The notes beneath the pieces are model-generated. The model had not been told where the DNA came from. It searched no databases and saw nothing but the letters and a program-made list of their open reading frames with translations. Shown in pieces: positions 51,876 through 64,000 of a stretch of 64,000 bases of DNA. Within the stretch, counting starts at the first letter, position 1. The number at the start of each line of letters is the position of its first letter. Location of the stretch: the NCBI GenBank assembly GCA_003550325.1, contig QKWP01001680.1:1-64000 (forward strand), read 5' to 3'. This DNA comes from Gigaspora rosea (taxonomy: Eukaryota; Glomeromycota; Glomeromycetes; Diversisporales; Gigasporaceae). A program made the position numbers and the translations under genes.

Positions 51876-54740
51876 TGTTACAAGAAGTTTAGTAGTCGTA
51901 CTTATGTAGCTTATAGAATACTAAATTAAGGTTTATGCAAACTGTATCCTTCTACATACATGATTGGTTCTCAACTTTAGTAAAATGTGTTACATTTGTC
52001 AATGAACAATATGATGAATTAAAACAAAATTAGCAAAATGTAACACGTTTGTATTCAACATTCGAAAATTTATTGTAACCAACTGTATAATTAATTAAAG
52101 CTGTTTAAATTTACATATACATTTTAAAGATAGATTATAAACTAGATAAGAAGACGAACTGTTTTGCAAACTGTTCAAACTGTTCAAAGAGGTCAGAAAG
52201 TTTGAAAATACAATAACACACGCACCTAACTTTAGACATGAATTGATGGCTAATACTTATGTATCTAACTCATGTATGTATATCTGATTAAACTAATAAT
52301 TCTAAATTCATTGCTATACATATCAGAAGCAAAACTGCCAACAGCTTAGATATTTTTATTACTATCAAATTATAAATATTGAATATTAAATAGTTTTCAG
52401 TTTCCTATGACACAAAAGACATAAATTTAATAACAATATCAATTTATATGCAAAATTTAAAAAATTTATTCACAAATATGGCTATTTTTGACTTTTGATT
52501 TCTATTTCAACTTCTTTTTTTTGATTACTATAATTTATTTAAATTGTTTTTAAATTTACTTATTTTCTACTTTTTTTACTTTTTTTACACTTTTACAAAC
52601 CTCATTTGTACGTATTTCCATAAATTATAAGAAGATAAAAAACTAGCTTCTCATCAAAAATTCACGTAATATCCATTGTAGCACTGATAGATGTTTATAT
52701 AATTATAATAAAAAAAAATTAAAAAATAAACAAGGAAATCACTTCGACTTTGTCATGTTTCACAGGATTCATTTTAGAATTCATATATTTCTTTTTTAAT
52801 AAATTCTACAAGCTAAGACGCATACAAAATACACGTACTCACGGGCAGATTTTAGTAGTAGCAAAAATAGCACTAGCAAAATCACGATAACCTCATAACT
52901 AAATCTGACTGAAACTGTTTTATCTTATTAATTTTATAAAAATAAATTAATTTCGGTCTGATTTGATTTTTGTGTCCCGTGAGCCTGTTGAGAAGAATCA
53001 GTGCCCGATCTTTTTTTGTTATTTTACTTTATTTATTACTTTACTGTTATTGCCCAAAATAAATAGGCAATATTTCATAAATCTTTACTTAAATAAATTA
53101 AAAAGATCTACTTTTTTCTATAATTACAACATAAAATCGATAAAAAAATTTTGGGGAACGGTATTAGAACTGTCGAACGCTCAAGTACAAGGTCAGGTAC
53201 AAATAATACTGTACTGTATAAAAATGTTGGAATAAACGATTTCCTTTTTGAATAAAATGGCAATGATGCGGCTCGCAGGATACACCAAAAAACCAATTGA
53301 CAAATAATTTTTATGATCAAATTGATCATCACTAATTCTGTAATTTGTCGCCTATTATCATGTGAACGCGAAATTTTGGCGATACGAACAGTTTATTGCT
53401 TTATAGCAGTAATGGTAAGGATTAAATTAAAAAACATGTTATACTAACTCTATCCAGGTTTTGTCTAATCATGTAATGTATGAAATGGTTTACTTTAATT
53501 ATGTATTACAATAAAAAAGAAATTTAAATAGAAATTTATACAGGTAGAAAGTTGAGGCTTTATTTATCAGCAAAGAAATTTCATTAATTTATATAGTAAA
53601 AATTTGATCATTCGACTAGTAAATAAAATTTTGCTTGAAAATTTGCATGGCTTTGTTCGATTTTTTATTTTATTTTTTTTTTTTATAAATCATTGTTGAT
53701 TGACAATGCAAAAATTAGTCATTTATCGGCGGTTAATAAAGAATCCTACGTGCCCGCAATTAATTTTCCGGTTCTATTAATTTACAATCACATAAATAAT
53801 CTTTAACCTACCGTTTCTTGGGAAAATAAGTTATATAATTATAAAATAAAAAATCCAATAATAACAATAATACGTGTAAGAACAATAAAAGTGAATGGTG
53901 CAATTGTACTTATACTAATAATGCATTATTTTTTCTATAATGCTTGAAAGTTTACTTTTTATAAATTACGTCTTTATAAACATTTTAATTAATAATATGA
54001 TCTTGATAAATATCTCAATCAACGTTCACAAATATTTCAGACATAAAAAGAAAATCTTGTATTCATGTTTTTATACATTTGAATAGTTTTTATATGATAT
54101 TGCGGGAATAAGTTTCCAATGGCGATTTAATGCAATTGTAAGCTTTCTCTTGGTGTCACTCAAATCTTATCAAAGTATAATTATAATTTGGTAATATTGT
54201 ATATCATTCTAGCGAGCTCATATCATGATAATTGATAAATCACCGAATGTCTATTTATATATTAACCATATAAATTTTGGAATTTAGGTATAATCGCGTA
54301 AACGATAACACGCCTATCAATGAATTCTTATCTATTTGTTTAAATAGTAAATAATGTGAATATGTATGCGGCACCAAGAAGGGTATCTTTGGAAAATCAT
54401 TAGTCTATATCTTAACAATTAAACTATTGATAAATTAAGCATGGGAATAAACAATATATAATTAAATAACAATGCAATAGAATATATAATACGAAATTTT
54501 GATTAAGTAAAAAATGTAAATAGATAACACTTGATCAAATGCATATAATATGATCTTGAAGAACAAAAGTGAAAATTTGTTTGAATGACGTTGAAACAAA
54601 AAATGTTAATCCGATTTACGTTAAGAAAATCAAAATCTTACTATTTTTTTTCTGTACAAGTTTCACCACTATTTTTATACGTTAATATAATGTCGCCAAA
54701 CGAAAAAACTATAAATTCAATTCATCATCTGCTTTATAAT
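51876..54740. other. Gene desert
   Basis: About 2.9 kb of AT-rich sequence. Short ORFs near 52963-53332 overlap on both strands and show no motif. A weak inverted pair (AAAATGTGTTACATTTG / CAAAATGTAACACG) lies near 51990-52060. I see nothing else. Confidence 0.5.
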
Positions 54741-54749
54741 GATTAAAGT

Positions 54750-55720
54750 AGTCTACTAACTCTAACAATAAATGCCCTATTTTCGATTCTTGTGATAAAT
54801 CACCTAAATCATGCTCTGTTTGTAAACCTTAAGATAAATGTGAATTATGCGAGAAATGTAAATTATGAGGTATTGTATTGTATAAACTGTGGAAAATGTC
54901 CACCCTATAAACCTACTTTTACTTACAACATATGTCCTTCATATCCTTAAGTCCATCTTATACAGTAATGTCTGCAGCACCACAAGCACTATACCATCTT
55001 ATAGTGCCTGCGGCACCACAAGTGCTGTATCATCTTATAATGTCTGCAGCACTTCAGGTACTATAACAACTACTTACAGCATCATAAGTACACGTACCAT
55101 AACAACTACTTACGGAATATGTCCTCCAAATCAATCATGTAGTGTCCACAGTTCCATAACTACTATAACTGTTACTCCTACTTGTGGTCCTTGTAAACAG
55201 TATATGTTCTCCTTTTAGTTCCTGGTTCAACTACTACATGTTTAACTACTATTAGTCCAATTAGTACTAGTCTAACTAGTTCACCTGGTCCACATACTAC
55301 TAGTTTTACTGTCACCAGTTACATTACCGTCAATGCAATTACTACACAACCTCCCGGTACAATTATTGTAATTCAATCTATTACTCTTGGGCTTATTAGC
55401 TTGTTATTATGTAGTGTTGCAATGTATTATTATATGCGCCGTCAAAAATCACTAGCAGGTAAAATTTAAACAATTTATTTTAAAAAAACTATTTCTAATT
55501 TCTAATAATCAATGAACTCTATATATAGGTGTAGGTGCAGGTGCAGGTGCAGGTGCAGATGGAGCGGATGCAGCAATTTCCTATGGCCAAGGTGGACATG
55601 GTTATGGTGTGGAAAGAACGTCAACTTCCCTATGGTCATGGTGGACCTGGTTATGGTGCGAAAGAAACATCGACGTCATATGGTTAGATCGCATTATTAG
55701 GAAAACTGAAATTTACTGAA
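54750..55720 (+). pseudogene. Cys/Thr-rich single-pass membrane protein, decayed
   Basis: Plus-strand text in several frames. First a Cys-rich part (54760-54930: KCPIFDSCDKSPKSCSVCK, CELCEKCKL, CINCGKCPPYKPTFTYNICP). Next a Ser/Thr/Cys repeat (54960-55200: CSTTSTIPSYSACGTTSAVS and related, ending CPPNQSCS...TPTCGPCK). Then a Thr-rich stalk (VPGSTTTCLTTISP...TVTSYITVNAITT) and a membrane segment (IIVIQSITLGLISLLLCSVA) followed by YYYMRRQK. After an intron with GT...AG ends (55459-55528), the tail reads VGAGAGAGADGADAAISYGQ and GGHGYGVERTS. The plan is a glycosylation-prone ectodomain, one anchor and a Gly/Ala-rich cytoplasmic tail. Several stops and frame changes break it. No family name can be given. 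Confidence 0.55.
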
Positions 55721-56309
55721 TTAGCGTAATAATAATAATATGGTTAGATCTTTATTTTTTAACATTGTCGCGTTATTAAATTTCGTGGTTTAGCATAGTT
55801 TTATTCGTATAAATATAAATATTTTTGTACTTTATGTGTCAGTTAATATTTGCTTACTTTAATGAAATGCCAAATACCAGGAACGGAGTGATGCAATCAC
55901 TAAGTGTATGGTTTATACGCTGTTTGAAGTGAGTCCCTCCGCAAAATTGACTTATTCACATATGAATTCATCACACCTTATATCTGTGTATATTACGCAT
56001 GAACGCAAATATTAATTACACAGAATTATAATTTAAAATACAAGAACCGCAAACATGAGCAATATCGCAGTTGCTATAATTAATGATAGTAAAGGCAAAA
56101 TTTTGGACCCAAAAATTGGTAACACGATGCAAAATAATTTGCCTATCTATCTGATATTTTGCATTTTACATTTTTTTTTTTCGTAAGATATTTTCATTGG
56201 GTCGATGAAATGATTATCACTGATCGTCAAAGACAAAAGTAACAGACTGCCCTAAGATTTAAACTGTTTATTGCGATTTATCGAAATTCATAAGTTCGAT
56301 TTATTTTTT
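55721..56309. other. No gene seen
   Basis: AT-rich spacer; no ORF or repeat supported. Confidence 0.5.
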
Positions 56310-56660
56310 ATTTAGTAATAATATCAACTCACAAACAATTACTTCACAGACAACTTAAGTCGCAGAAAATTAAATTATGCCAAGGTTATTTTTGCAGTCT
56401 ATTAATTCACAGATAAGTTTGTTTCATAAACAATTAGTTCGCCGACATCTGATATCACAGATAAATTAATTCTAGTAATTGTAGTTAAGGTTTAGTTTAA
56501 ATTAAAGTTGGTGCAATTTATAAAAAAATTTGTCAGTGAAATATATTGTCTACAAAATGAATTTATCTGTGAATTAACCGTCTGTAAAGTGATCCTGTCT
56601 GTAGATTAGCTGTCTATGGACTAAGTTGCCTATAAAGTGTTTGTTGGTAAAATATTACGG
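56310..56660. mobile_element. Diverged foldback MITE, ACAGACA/ACCGACA family
   Basis: TTACTTCACAGACAACTTAA, TTCACAGATAAGTTTGTTTC and TTCGCCGACATC on the left face TGTCTGTAGATTAGC, TCTGTGAATTAACC and TGTTGGTAAAATATTACGG on the right. Layout as in 3535-3850, with more substitutions and a GTAGTTAAGGTTTAG centre. Confidence 0.6.
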
Positions 56661-57114
56661 ACGTAGATTCACTTATTTATCATGCGTCGATTGTTTTTTT
56701 TTAAAAAAAAAATTCAAAAGTCACGTTTTATTTTTATGTAACAGTAGGCTTACTTAAATAATAAATTTTCGTCCTTTTTTGTTGTCAGATTATATGTGAG
56801 TTTATAGAATTTAAAACTGCATCTATTATGCTAAATAGCTTTATCATATTTTTATTTTCTGTCAACTTATTTATCTTGTCTCACACCTGTGTACTGCATG
56901 TCAAGCATAATCTAATTCGCCCTCTTGTCAATAATATGGTTAAAAAAAAAAAAACAGAAACTGAGTATAAAAAGATAACAATGTATAATATAACGATATT
57001 AAGCACAATTATAATTATGTAATAAAGTAGTAGAAACATTGTGAAGTTAAATAATCGATAGTGCAAAATAATAGATAAGATAAATATGTGAAATTAATTT
57101 AATTCCATAAGAAA

Positions 57115-57543
57115 ATGAAGTTGAAAATTAATTTATCACTAGCCAGTTTTATATCTGCAAACATTTGGTTCAACAAAAGGGGGCCAGTCGCAGGTGAATT
57201 TTTTGATCGCATAAAAAGAAATCATCAACCACCATTTTTAACTGAGTGTGATCAAGATCCTGATAAAGTACTATTAGAATTGGTTACTTCACATAATATT
57301 ATTTAGGAAGATATCTGCGATATTGTGATGAAATTTATAATGAGCTGATAACCTTGACAACAAAAGGCGTTAAGACTTCTTGAGGAACAAAAAGAAGCCA
57401 ACAATGTTCGATGGGCAAAAAACGTAAGAAAAAATTTTGACCTGATTAATAAAATTATTGAGGAAGTAGAAAAATATAAAAAAAGAAAGTCCTTACCATT
57501 AACCTGGAAAGATCACACACACATTACACGTTATTTAAATTAA
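57115..57543 (+). pseudogene. Interrupted gene, unrecognised
   Basis: First part, 57115-57306: MKLKINLSLASFISANIWF, then KRGPVAGEFFDRIKRNHQPP and PDKVLLELVTSHNII before TAG. Second part, about 57370-57543, after stops and a frame change: RLLEEQKEANNVRWAKNVRK, then FDLINKIIEEVEKYKKRKS and LPLTWKDHTHITRYLN-stop. The composition is convincingly protein-like: charged, helical, with a basic KYKKRKS patch. No motif that I can name. It may be a two-exon gene with a damaged first exon or a decayed ORF; function unknown. Confidence 0.45.
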
Positions 57544-57642
57544 TTCCAAGTAATCATCGATTATTATAACTGACTATTAAATTGCTGTTTCTTCAATTTA
57601 AATCAAAATTTTTTAGTTGGTTATGCTAAAAAAAAAAAAATT

Positions 57643-57734
57643 TAATATAAGTGCATGAAAGTGAAAACCTGGAACATTATTTAATAATTTCTATGATTGG
57701 TTACAGGTTTTCACTCTCACGCACTCATATTTTA
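57643..57734. mobile_element. Short foldback MITE
   Basis: AATATAAGTGCATGAAAGTG with AAAACCTG pairs with CAGGTTTTCACTCTCACGCA with CTCATATTTTA. Loop about 30 bp. Confidence 0.75.
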
Positions 57735-59720
57735 ATTAAATTACTTATTAGCTCTTAAAATTAATTTTCTTATATACTTAAAAATTTAGGTCGAGTCGTC
57801 TTTTCCTTTTTGGAATATTTCTTTCTCGGTATACACAAATTTTTTTTTTTTTTGGTAGTAAAAAAGAATCGAATTTTAGAAATACTTTCTTTTTAAAAAA
57901 GAAAAAAAAACTTGACTTACTTTCAAGAACATTGGTAGCATTTATATATAATTTTTAACTAAATTTCTTTAGTTTCGCTTCGATTTTATTTATTTTCATC
58001 ACTAAATGTCATGTGGTTTTTGGTACCCATGTGATTATTGATCGGGTACGCACGTGTTGATCGAATATATTGATCGAATGTCGTTTTGTAATTAAAAATA
58101 AGAGATCATGATTGCATGAGCGATGATTATAGTATAATGCAAGTGTATTAGTAATTAATAAATAGGCATCGATCCTAAAGGGGAAGTGCCTAGCTTTTAC
58201 GCTCTTAATAGTTTAAGCTTTGTGTTAACGAACTTGTGTGCTCGCATATTTCTTACTGAATAAACTTATCTGTGTGAAGTATCTTATAGGTGGTAGTACC
58301 TGAACGATATGTTAGCCATCGTACTGCCAAGCGAGCGAACTTTAGTAGCAAAACCCCACGAATACAAGGTAGTCTTAGTGACTATGTGACACTAAAATTC
58401 ATGATTTGATTAGTTGTTTGACATGTGATACTTTTTCTAAATTTGGGACGGTACTACTGTAACCGAAGGATCATCGAACCGGACCGCACTGATTAATCCA
58501 AACTAGTGATTTTTAGGTTAGAAAAAGATATTGTACAAAAAGGTTTTGGGCTTAGAATTTGAAACCAGTTTTATTTTACTTATGTGAAACTGACTTTATT
58601 TACTTATGTGAAACCGACATTATTTTATTTATGTTGAAAATGACTTTATATGTTGAAATCGGTTTTATTTTACTTATGTTGAAGCCGGTTTAATCAGCTT
58701 TAACATAAGAAAATGCAATTAATTCCAAGCTCTGGTTTGGCTGATTAGAAAATTTGCATTCAATAAATGTAATTTTCTTTACTTTTTCTGAAAAAAAAAG
58801 AACATGGAAATCTCAAAACCGGAAATCTAAATTTATCACGAAGCACTAATAAAAAAAAATTTTCAAAAAGCAATTTAACTTATAACATTTGTCTAATCAA
58901 TTATTTTGCGACAGGATGAAACTTGAACTGCAAGGTAATAAATAATATGTAATATCATTTGCATCTGCTTTTTAATATTTCATTTAAATAATAAAATATA
59001 GGTGAATGTCAACTATTCCTGTTCAATGAGTTCTGATTTAGTTGGAGATCAATACTTTAATCAGTGAAAGAACTAATTTCCGAAACTGCTTGTTATTTCC
59101 CGGTATACTGGGGAAATAACAAATGTTACTAATACTTGTAAATCGTCAAACTCTGTCATACGATCATGCAGATACTAAAATAATTAAATGCATGCTTCAC
59201 GCTGTCACACTAAAAATTTCAAACTTTTTTTCTTTTTTGTTAGTTAATATCCGATGCTAATTACGTAAGTACGTCCGTTAATTTTTTTTTATCATCTTTG
59301 GTATTTAAGTAAGAACGGAGCAAGGATCTTCGAAGCACAGTTAGATTAGAAGTCCTTCATGAAGGTTGCAAGCCTTTTACCGAGAATAAATAGCTCAGGA
59401 TTTGAAAGATATTAAAATAGTCAGATATTTGAATTTATGCGAGGTGTTATTCGATGTATTAGACTTGGTTGTACTCATTTATTAGAAACTATTGTGATTT
59501 TCATTGCGTATAAATATTTCTATCTTATCTAATTCATTGAACTTCTATTCTTAATAATACAAATGTTAAGAATAATTTTGTTCACGAACGAAGCTAAATT
59601 GGTTCAAATTATCGAAAGTTCTTTACTAATGATACGGACCGATGGAAAAATTATGGATCGGTAAAAAAGTTCGGGCGGTGTTACGATCGAATTTTACATT
59701 TGTTTCCCTTCCTTATTTAG

Positions 59721-59856
59721 GTGTCGGTTAAAGCGGAGTGAAATTTAGTTAGGGTTAATGTTACCTTTTTGATGCAGTTAGAAGGGTTTTTATATATCAA
59801 GAATCCAATTTATGCAGCATGTAAATATATTGTGTTAACTCCGCTTTAACTGACCC
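59721..59856. mobile_element. MITE, TAAAGC-TIR family, copy D ortholog
   Basis: GTGTCGGTTAAAGCGGAGTG and CTCCGCTTTAACTGACCC are inverted; CTTATTTAG flanks both ends (59712-59720 and 59857-59865). Orthologous to 2713-2821, so the insertion predates the block duplication. Confidence 0.85.
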
Positions 59857-62140
59857 CTTATTTAGTATAGTATTATTTTATTTTATTTTTATCAGTTTAC
59901 GTACTTCTTATTTGGGCAGGGATGATCAGAGACTCCAAGCGAGGGATTGAAAACCCCAAGCGAGGGATTAAAACACAAATGAAGGATTAAATCCCTGAAA
60001 TGGGATTGAAACTCCAATATGGATTAAAAGATACAAATAGGTTGGGTTTTAGCAGGAAAAGGGACCAATTATTACTCGCAGATATTTGTAATTATTAGTT
60101 GCAGATACGCTCGGGTGTAATTCTATTGTTGAAATTTCTATTGTAACTATATAAAAGAAACAATAATAAAGTGACCCGCTATAAGAAAGATAACTTCGTA
60201 TTTCTAATATAATTATTTGACTGTTGATCGTTATCATATAATAAAGAAATTCCACTACTTGATCTCGTGATTTGACGTTTGACCTTTAAACGTAAAATTA
60301 GTGTTGTCGAATTATACTATTTTGTTACGATCGAAGCTAAATCGACCCTACTAACCGAAAGCTCTTCCTCCGACTGTAACACCTGTCGATCGGGCCAACC
60401 TTTTTTGCTAGAACAATTTTTCTGATCAACATTAGTCTCCATATTTACATTATATTAAATATGTAGAAATCCATCAGGTCACTTTATGTTGATTTTATGC
60501 AACCGAACATACCAAGTACATTTCCGTTCCTTACATTCATTATTTACCAATTTATCATCTAAATTAGTCAACTAATAAATATCTACTTTGTTGTAAACTA
60601 CTAGTTGGAATTTCTTGACTTGAAATATGCTTTATAAGAGAATTGGTTCTAACATTTCTTTAATCGACCGGACCAGCTCAAAAAGGGTGAGATGCGAGTT
60701 GACCCTTTCCATCGACCCGACCGTTGGGCCGGGACCAGCCATTTCACTATTCTTTACCAAACTCATACAGGAAGGAATTGATCAATTTTGCTAAGATCAT
60801 TAAAAATTTTACAAATAAAGTCATTGCCATTCATTAAGTAAAAAAATGCCTAATTGATAATTTCCTATAGAATCTTCTACTAATTGTGGTTAAACGCCTG
60901 CCCAGCTCCGATACATTCAGACCCTGAAATTTTGGGATAAAATTCTTAACCAATTATGATGTTGACCTTTAGTAAAACCAATTGGATTAACCCTTTAAAC
61001 GAAAGGATAGCTTTTTTAGATAGTTTTAAAATAATTAATTGAAGTTAAAATGAATAAAAATAAGGTAGCTACATGATTATATCACGTAAAGCCAGGAATG
61101 TAAACTATGAATAGTGATATGCATCATCTACATTGTGAAATTTTATTCGTCAGTCACTTTTAATTTTTTATTTGATCCTTTAATTTTCTGTTGACCTTAT
61201 TTGAACACTTAAAAGAAACAATGTCAATTGGACTACTAAAAAAGAAACAGCAATGATCTTAATCTAAACCCAATCAAATAAATTTTATATATTTTAGGTT
61301 TATTCATTTAATTTTATTATTTCAATCTTAATTTCTAATTAAGAAAACTAACTACTTACTTTATTCAATTTATTTTAATTTCAATTATTATCTCATTGCA
61401 ACAAATTATCATTAACCACTCTTACAATAATTTTACCGTGTGATTCATAAATGAAATGTCATGTCGTATTATATACCTTTAAAATTTGGAGATAAAAAAA
61501 CTTAACCTACATATATTTAATAAAAATATAATAGGTAAGCAGATTGTTATTAAGGATTGGAATTATTTAATCTCACAAAATTTTACTTCAAAGTTTAAGT
61601 TGAATGGTATTCAAGTCAGGTATGTTAAACTTTAGATAACATCAGATTCTCGATTGTAAAAACAAAAAGAAATAAAATAAAATATAATCATCAAAAATTA
61701 ATAAAAACTTTTTTAATTTAATAAAATAAAAAAAATATGAATATCAAATTAATTAAGTCACGGGTATTTGAACGTGCTTAACAACTAATAGTTTATAAGT
61801 TACATAAATATTCAAGTCTATGATAGATAAATTATTTTGAAGGGTTTATTTTAATAAAAAATTGATTTTAAAAAATTATTTTTGTGACTGTTTGACAACA
61901 ATGTGTCGTCTGCACTTAGAGGGTGAAGGAAGAAGATAGAGTGGTATATATGCTTTTTACTAGATATAAATATTTCTTTAATCACACATTGTATAATTTA
62001 TTACAGAAAATTTTTTCTTAAAAAAAAAAAAAAAAGATTAATTTAAATATTCACATCATATTGCATAATAAATTTTTTAAGCAGAAAAAATGCTTGCTCA
62101 AAGAATTGACAACATTGATAAAAAATTAAATTACTTATCT

Positions 62141-62332
62141 TTACATTAAAAAAAATTTATAAATTACTTTCAGTATAAAGGTTTGTCTTTTCATAACCTT
62201 TGCCAAATTTTTTGTTAACATGATATTATAATATTTTGTTTCAAAATATCTTCGAAAGCAATAGAACGAATTTGTTGTGTTTTTTAAAAACTTGCCTAAT
62301 ACAAGCTTTACATTCTCGTATTGCTTCTTCAT
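62141..62332 (-). CDS. Unrecognised short ORF, copy D counterpart of 6299-6499
   Basis: Reads MKKQYENVKLVLGKFLKNTT with SFYCFRRYFETKYYN and KNLAKVMKRQTFILK. It differs from the copy C version by in-frame gaps and a few substitutions, and has a different C-terminal end because of a one-base indel. Function unknown. Confidence 0.3.
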   Translation of the reverse strand: MKKQYENVKLVLGKFLKNTTNSFYCFRRYFETKYYNIMLTKNLAKVMKRQTFILKVIYKFFLM

Positions 62333-63419
62333 TTGACTCTTGCTGCAAGATGTAACAGTAAAATACCAACTTTTTTTCTGGATTTTATCCTGATATTTTG
62401 CAAATTAGTCTGTAATGACTGTCGGCCAGTGTTACAATCTTTTGGGAAAGCATTGTACGGACATGCACAGTTTAACTCTGATGTTTAACGTTAAAAGGTC
62501 ACATTTAGAGGATTCGAATATTTATGATTTATTCTAAAGAAGTGTAAGTTTTATGTGACTTTATTTTTAAGATGATTTGGAGTGCGTAAATTATTACTTT
62601 TAACTAAATGAAGAGCATGTCCCTATAAACATATCGGAAATTAAATTACTGTAATAACAATTGGAGACTACAATTCTTCAAAATAACGGTTTATTGAAAT
62701 TAAATTACTACTTTTTTATAATCGTAACGTTTTCCTCGAACTCCAGTTTCCATTTACCCAAATTAGGATAATCAGCGATATCAAGCCCATTACAGAAACT
62801 CGTGCTACTACTGTAGATAATTGCGTTCCTAAATTATATACGGTTGGTTAGCAAAAATCGCGCCTACTGTGATAACTCAATGTTTACATCTCAAATTATT
62901 TTAGTAAGAATCGTAGTTACAATATATCATATTTGATAAGCTACATCACGAACAAGTCAAATAATATGCAAGATGAATTGCAAATACTTGTAATGATGAA
63001 AGATTTGATTGTCCAACTTCTTTAGTAAAAATACAAGTATCTTAAAGCTGGTTTGACTATCTATCTTTAAAATAGATTCTGAATTCAAATTCAAGTATAA
63101 CATATACAATATACAGTTATTCAATGATATGTTTAATAAATTCCTTTTTCATAATTCTAATACAGATTTACTCCATACTTCATTGATATCATTTCGTAGA
63201 CAACACTTCTAATAAGTCGCTTAATTAATTAACGTAGAATACAGTTTGTTTGCATGGTTTTCGGTACTTCTGTACTTTTCCTGTACGATGGTTGTTTTCC
63301 ATATTTGGTTTTTTCCTTTTTTTTTGCTTTTTTTTTTTTATATCATTTTAATTAAAATAAATAAAGGGTGATCAATTTTATAAATTTTAATACTTCTCCA
63401 AACACAATTATAAATGCAT

Positions 63420-63580
63420 AAACCAGAGGTCTCGACCGATCTGGCAAAGATTTAGGTCTGGAGTAAAGTAGCTCTATCCTTTCTTCCCATAGTTTGAAAT
63501 TGTAATCTTACTGTTGTAATTATTATTTTTTCATTAATAAACAGAACCGAGGAAAGACCTCTCTTTTAAAAAAAAAAAAA
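63420..63580 (+). mobile_element. A-tailed retroposed fragment
   Basis: A GC-richer stretch from CCAGAGGTCTCGACCGATCT to AACCGAGGAAAGACCTCTCT ends in about 17 A residues, as a retroposed 3' end would. AATAAAC lies shortly before. The 5' limit and target duplications are not clear, so SINE versus processed fragment is open. Confidence 0.4.
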
Positions 63581-63691
63581 AAAAATAAAATTAAAAAAAT
63601 AAAAATTTTTCTTGGTTACCATGAAAATACTTGATCAAAGATCAACCTGTTGTTATAGAATAGGTTTCTTGTTAGATACAGAGTAAAGTGG

Positions 63692-63804
63692 AGTTTTACA
63701 GTTTTACAGTTTTACAGTTTTACAGTTTTACAGTTTTACAGATTTACAGTTTTACAGTTTTACAGTTCTACAGTTTTACAGTTTTACCATTTTACAGTTT
63801 TATA
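63692..63804 (+). repeat. TTTTACAG minisatellite
   Basis: About fourteen head-to-tail copies of the 8-bp unit TTTTACAG with a few substitutions. The ORF through it (repeating FYSFTVLQ) is a by-product. Confidence 0.9.
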
Positions 63805-64000
63805 GTTTATTATTCTTATCTTTATATTATTGTATTATTTTATTACTCGCTTGAAAAATATATAAACCCTAGCTTTCTGACCTTCTACACATTAGCTTTT
63901 TAGCTTAGACACAGATTTCTCTTCTCCTTCCTCTAACACTTAAATTAGTTATATCTCTTGAATAATATTATCCAAATAAATAAAATATATCTTTGCCAAA

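Larger units (their letters stand above)
57911..63198 (+). repeat. Segmental duplication, copy D (partner 1302-9302)
   Basis: Direct-orientation partner of copy C and the shorter, less interrupted version. It shows the empty sites of the copy C insertions and keeps the complete left TIR of the shared TAAAGC-family MITE. Sequence at 57983-58400 (GC-richer, with GGTACCCATGTG and AAAGGGGAAGTGCC) is absent from copy C; no ORF is evident in it. Confidence 0.85.

Noticed and set aside
56828-57066. Overlapping ORFs on both strands near 57 kb
   Set aside because: Hydrophobic low complexity on the minus strand and K/N-rich text on the plus strand; no motif and no neighbouring gene structure.
63688-63903. 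71-codon ORF with repeated FYSFTVLQ
   Set aside because: By-product of the TTTTACAG minisatellite, whose period (8 bp) is not a multiple of three.

Overview
The window is very AT-rich eukaryotic nuclear DNA, with no prokaryotic operons, no rRNA and no complete tRNA gene. Several features together point to a repeat-laden early-diverging fungus, most likely an arbuscular mycorrhizal fungus (Glomeromycotina): spliced genes for membrane-anchored kelch proteins, a Sel1-repeat protein, FAR1/MULE-, BED/hAT- and Helitron-type transposon remnants, and a very high density of short inverted-repeat elements. The assignment is an inference from gene content and composition; I could not search a database.

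Layout. (1) 1-1300: a MITE nested in a MITE, a short acidic coding fragment cut by a TA-flanked MITE, and the end of a hAT-like element. (2) 1302-9302 (copy C) is repeated in direct orientation at 57911-63198 (copy D). Copy C carries three extra insertions for which copy D is the empty site: an ACCGACA-repeat element, a CACTA-like MITE with a 3-bp ATG duplication, and a 2-kb hAT-like element with an 8-bp duplication, a BED-finger remnant and two elements nested inside it. (3) 9.3-20 kb: almost no coding potential. It holds a four-unit foldback, nested MITEs, a minisatellite of about 115 bp, palindrome arrays and long-TIR elements. (4) 20190-24628 (copy A) is repeated in direct orientation at 45525-51334 (copy B). 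Each copy carries a five-exon gene for a secreted or single-pass membrane kelch protein, and each copy is broken in a different place. (5) 26-30 kb: a decayed Helitron-like coding region and a coiled-coil remnant. (6) 30.5-40 kb: an array of CACTACAAG motifs; a 4.7-kb MULE with a degraded FAR1-MULE-SWIM-zinc-knuckle transposase and TIRs like those of two nearby MITEs; and a TIR element carrying a 1.06-kb, GC-richer, tRNA-headed retroposon. (7) 40-45 kb: weak coding remnants and MITEs. (8) 51.3-57.9 kb: a frameshifted Sel1-repeat gene, a decayed Cys/Thr-rich membrane protein and an interrupted unrecognised gene. (9) The last 0.8 kb holds an A-tailed retroposed fragment and an 8-bp minisatellite.

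The genes do not form a pathway. The recurring signal is nested, self-complementary transposable DNA. Most striking is a set of hAT-like MITEs (YARNG-type termini, 8-bp target duplications) whose interiors are made almost wholly of one short palindromic word that differs between elements: TCGATTAGTCGA, TTTGATTTGAATC, GAATATTC, TTTCGG or AATTAATTG. The two large duplications provide built-in empty sites, so many insertion events can be read to the base. I found no complete, undamaged gene in the window.
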